Source: Paramecium pentaurelia
Lineage: Eukaryota; Ciliophora; Oligohymenophorea; Peniculida; Parameciidae
Reading direction: 5' to 3'
DNA length: 64,000 bases
NCBI GenBank assembly: GCA_905183005.1
Contig: CAJJDO010000017.1
Span: forward strand, 498,516-562,515
The notes beneath the pieces are model-generated. The model was not told the origin of the DNA, made no database searches, and was given only the letters and a program-made list of their open reading frames with translations. The position numbers were made by a program, and so were the translations under genes. Shown here piece by piece: positions 61,465 to 64,000 of this stretch. Position 1 is the first letter of the stretch; every line of letters starts with the position of its first letter.

Positions 61465-64000
61465 ATGAAATGGATATAATTGATCGTCTTGAAATTGCTT
61501 ATGTAGATAGTGTAATGTGGTAAGATATTGAATATAAATTAAGGTTGGGAACTATTTAAATCAGAATTAATGGATAGTTCAACCTTCTCCTTGTGGAAAA
61601 ACTCTAACAATTCACCAGGTTCAAATTTAGTTTAGGTTTGTGACTTACAACCAGTTCTGAACTCTAAACTTCTATAAGGGGATATAAATTTGACAAGAAA
61701 TATTTTAATGCCAACTTCTAGAGCTTTCAGCAAAATTAGAATTAGTTTTGATATCTACTATATTAACATATGGAGTGTAGCAGAATCTATCACTGTTTAT
61801 GCCAACAGTTTATTGGTTCAATATTAAAAACCTCCTTCAATTTTGAATATAGATTACCCACTAAGATTTTGTGTTTCAAGGCCTTTTGGAAAATCATATG
61901 CTGAATACTTTTAACGTATAGATTAGGAAATATCATTTAATGATCCAAATTTAAATATTGAAATTGTCCATGATAGAGCTTCAACAGGAACGACCAGTGA
62001 ATATGGAATAAGCAATTTCATTTTGCAAATATACTTTTGCCCAGATAGATGTGGGGAATGTGATGGAGAGATATGTTTAGTATGTGAGATTGGATATTAT
62101 TTGATAGAAGATTAATGTTTATGCCATCCATTTCTATAATATTCCTATTATAATCCTGATTTAACATGTGTTGATGAATGTCCTTTGAATTATGTATCTG
62201 ATTAGAATCGAATATGTTAATAATCAATTGTTAGTACAATCTACTCTGATCTTGTAGAAGATACATTTAATTCTTATAAATTTAAATTTTTTGCTGATAA
62301 ATATTACAGTGTAAATTAAATGATGATTAATACTATTGGATCTAAATCTATTGCAGGTATGTTTACTAATACAGATTCAATAATATTTGATGACGTCAAC
62401 TTGCAGCCTAATTTTAAATATATCATCAAATTTAATCTTTATATTACTGGTAAAATATCAAAGTTCTTCCCTGAAACTATTTAAATTCTTTTTAATTAAT
62501 ATGTTATTGCTTATATGATGGATTTTAACTAAATTTAACTCACATCTCCAATTAAAACATCATCAACTGTAAGTTAAGCATAATCCTGTTCTATTCCAAC
62601 TTATTCTTAATGTGCAACATATGAAGTAATTATGCAAGTAGAATTAACTGAATAAGTAACAGAGATTATGTTCAAAACTAAATTTTAGTTAAATACTCCA
62701 ACAAGAACATGGGGAATTAGAGATTTCTAAATCTCTTAATATCAAATAACTTCAAATATTTTTTAATGTTCAAATAATTGTTACACTTGTAATTAATTTC
62801 AACCTAATGTATGTTTATCTTGTAATGGAAGTTTAAAATTATTTAATGGTAATTGTGTATTATAATGTCCAAATTACACTATTACTAATGTAAACTCTTG
62901 TGATGATCCCTAAATTACTTCAGTTAAGGAGAAATATCTACTTAATATGTATTATGATATGAATTACTATTCTTAAGATAACATTGAATAATTACCATAA
63001 ATTTCTTTATCCTATTTTATGAATCGAATCATATTAGGTGGATTTGGTATATGGTAAAATTAATAAATCAATTTTAAAATTAACCATGAAAAATTAGTTT
63101 ATAAAGTAAAAGTTTAATTCATGTTATTGTTTATTGATTCAACAAATAATTAAATTTTATTTCGTACTAGCATTAACAATGAATTACCATAATATAATAT
63201 GTTTGGAAGCAGTATTTCAGTTGGTAATTAAGTTGGTTAATCTTATATTGAAGTTGTTTAAAGTGTTTCATATGTGAAATCTTTTGAATCTACTTAAGAT
63301 TTAAAACTTTAGTTATAATGCATCTAAGGAATAGACACTGAAGCTTATTGTGGTATTTATGACTTTAGAATTATTGTATCTACTTGTGAGGATAATTGTT
63401 TAAAATGTGATGAAAATGGAAATTGCATAAATGAGATTGATACAATTAGCACAGATATTAATGGATGCAAAGATGGATATTATTAAAGTGGAAATGATTG
63501 TGTACAATGTATATTAGGATGTAAATTATGCAGTGAAATGAATAAATGTTAAGCATGCAAACCTGGTTATGAATTAAAATTCAATACATGTTTTTGTAGT
63601 TCATTAAAAGAATAAATAGATTATTGTGAATAGACTAATTGTTTTCATAATTGTTAAACTTGTTTGAACCCAAATGTAAGTTATGGAATTTGGAAATAAT
63701 ATCATCCTAAGAATTGTTTATCTTGTGATGAATCAAAAAATTTATGGCTTAATGTAAATTAATGCAGTTGTTTAGATGGTTATTATATGGAGAATTTCAG
63801 TTGTTATTTGTGTTTACCAACTTGTTTAAAATGTTATTAATAAGCAAGAACATGTATTGCATGTCATCCTGGATAGAATAGAATATTAGATAAAGAATAA
63901 TGTCGTTGTTAAAATGGATATTTTTAAGAAGATAATGATTTAATTTGTAGTAAATGTAGTGATTTATGTTAAAATTGTAATTTCACAAAAGATTAATGTA
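61465..64000 (+). CDS. Secreted furin-like cysteine-rich protein (copy 2, 3' end outside window)
   Basis: Open from ATG 61465 to the window end, at least 845 residues, no intron seen. Signal-like N terminus (MKWIQLIVLKLLMQIVQC). Three or more beta-rich blocks (e.g. FKYIIKFNLYITGKISKF, IILGGFGIWQNQQINFK) each followed by Cys clusters: CPDRCGECDGEICLVCEIGY, CSNNCYTCNQFQPNVC, CEDNCLKCDENGNC. The last 200 residues become dense furin-like repeats with GYY/GY spacing (CLDGYYMENFSCYLCLPTC, CRCQNGYFQEDNDLICSKC). Architecture parallels copy 1 but is larger. Likely a surface or secreted protein, perhaps with membrane segments beyond the window. Confidence 0.85.

Noticed and set aside
1..64000. Bacterial or phage features (operons, ribosome binding sites, CRISPR, integrases)
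   Set aside because: Spliceosomal introns, ciliate stop-codon reassignment and eukaryote-specific families rule out a prokaryotic or phage origin.

Overview
This window is a gene-dense stretch of macronuclear DNA from a ciliate, almost certainly a Paramecium. The evidence is direct. Reading frames stay open only if TAA and TAG encode glutamine and TGA is the sole stop. Genes are interrupted by very short introns (20-30 nt, GTA...TAG), and removing them restores frame exactly. Intergenic DNA is extremely AT-rich. A trichocyst matrix protein gene is present at 35176-36380. I saw no tRNA, rRNA, CRISPR or bacterial-type mobile element. Because of the code, ORF finding with standard stops breaks almost every gene; the models here were built by hand with the ciliate code, and nearly every final coding length was checked to be a multiple of three after intron removal.

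Layout. 0-5.2 kb: a calcium-dependent protein kinase (minus), a jacalin-like lectin with a PPPGQY repeat tail (plus), then a weakly coding stretch. 5.2-14.2 kb: a CC2D2A (MKS6) transition-zone protein, a PG-rich ciliary repeat protein, an ABHD/YheT hydrolase (minus) and two uncharacterised proteins. 15.3-27.4 kb: two degenerate sensor-histidine-kinase-like membrane proteins (15.3 and 25.0 kb), a coiled-coil protein, a TTP-type tandem CCCH zinc-finger protein, a Cys-bearing unknown, CKS1, a double-RING protein and an alveolin/articulin-like cortical protein. 27.5-38.4 kb: a coiled-coil protein, a 1,612-residue PAS-domain polytopic membrane protein, a trichocyst matrix protein and small unknowns. 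38.5-47.6 kb: an unknown charged protein, a 1,904-residue CEP290-like coiled-coil protein with six EF-hands and a polyglutamine tail, and two further coiled-coil/low-complexity proteins. 47.7-56.2 kb: a cyclic-nucleotide-gated K+ channel, a coiled-coil protein with a His-rich tail, a protein kinase with an N-terminal PH-like region, a putatively acylated MGANCC protein and an unknown. 57.5-64 kb: two secreted furin-like Cys-rich proteins (the second runs off the window) separated by 2 kb of decayed-looking DNA.

Themes. Several genes point to cilia and cortex (CC2D2A, CEP290-like, PG-rich protein, alveolin-like protein, trichocyst matrix protein, many coiled coils). Others point to Ca2+/cyclic-nucleotide signalling (CDPK, EF-hands, CNG channel, kinase, PAS receptor). 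There is no operon logic: eukaryotic genes lie on both strands with gaps often below 100 bp. Three in-frame, stop-free 24-nt introns are notable; one lies inside a zinc finger.
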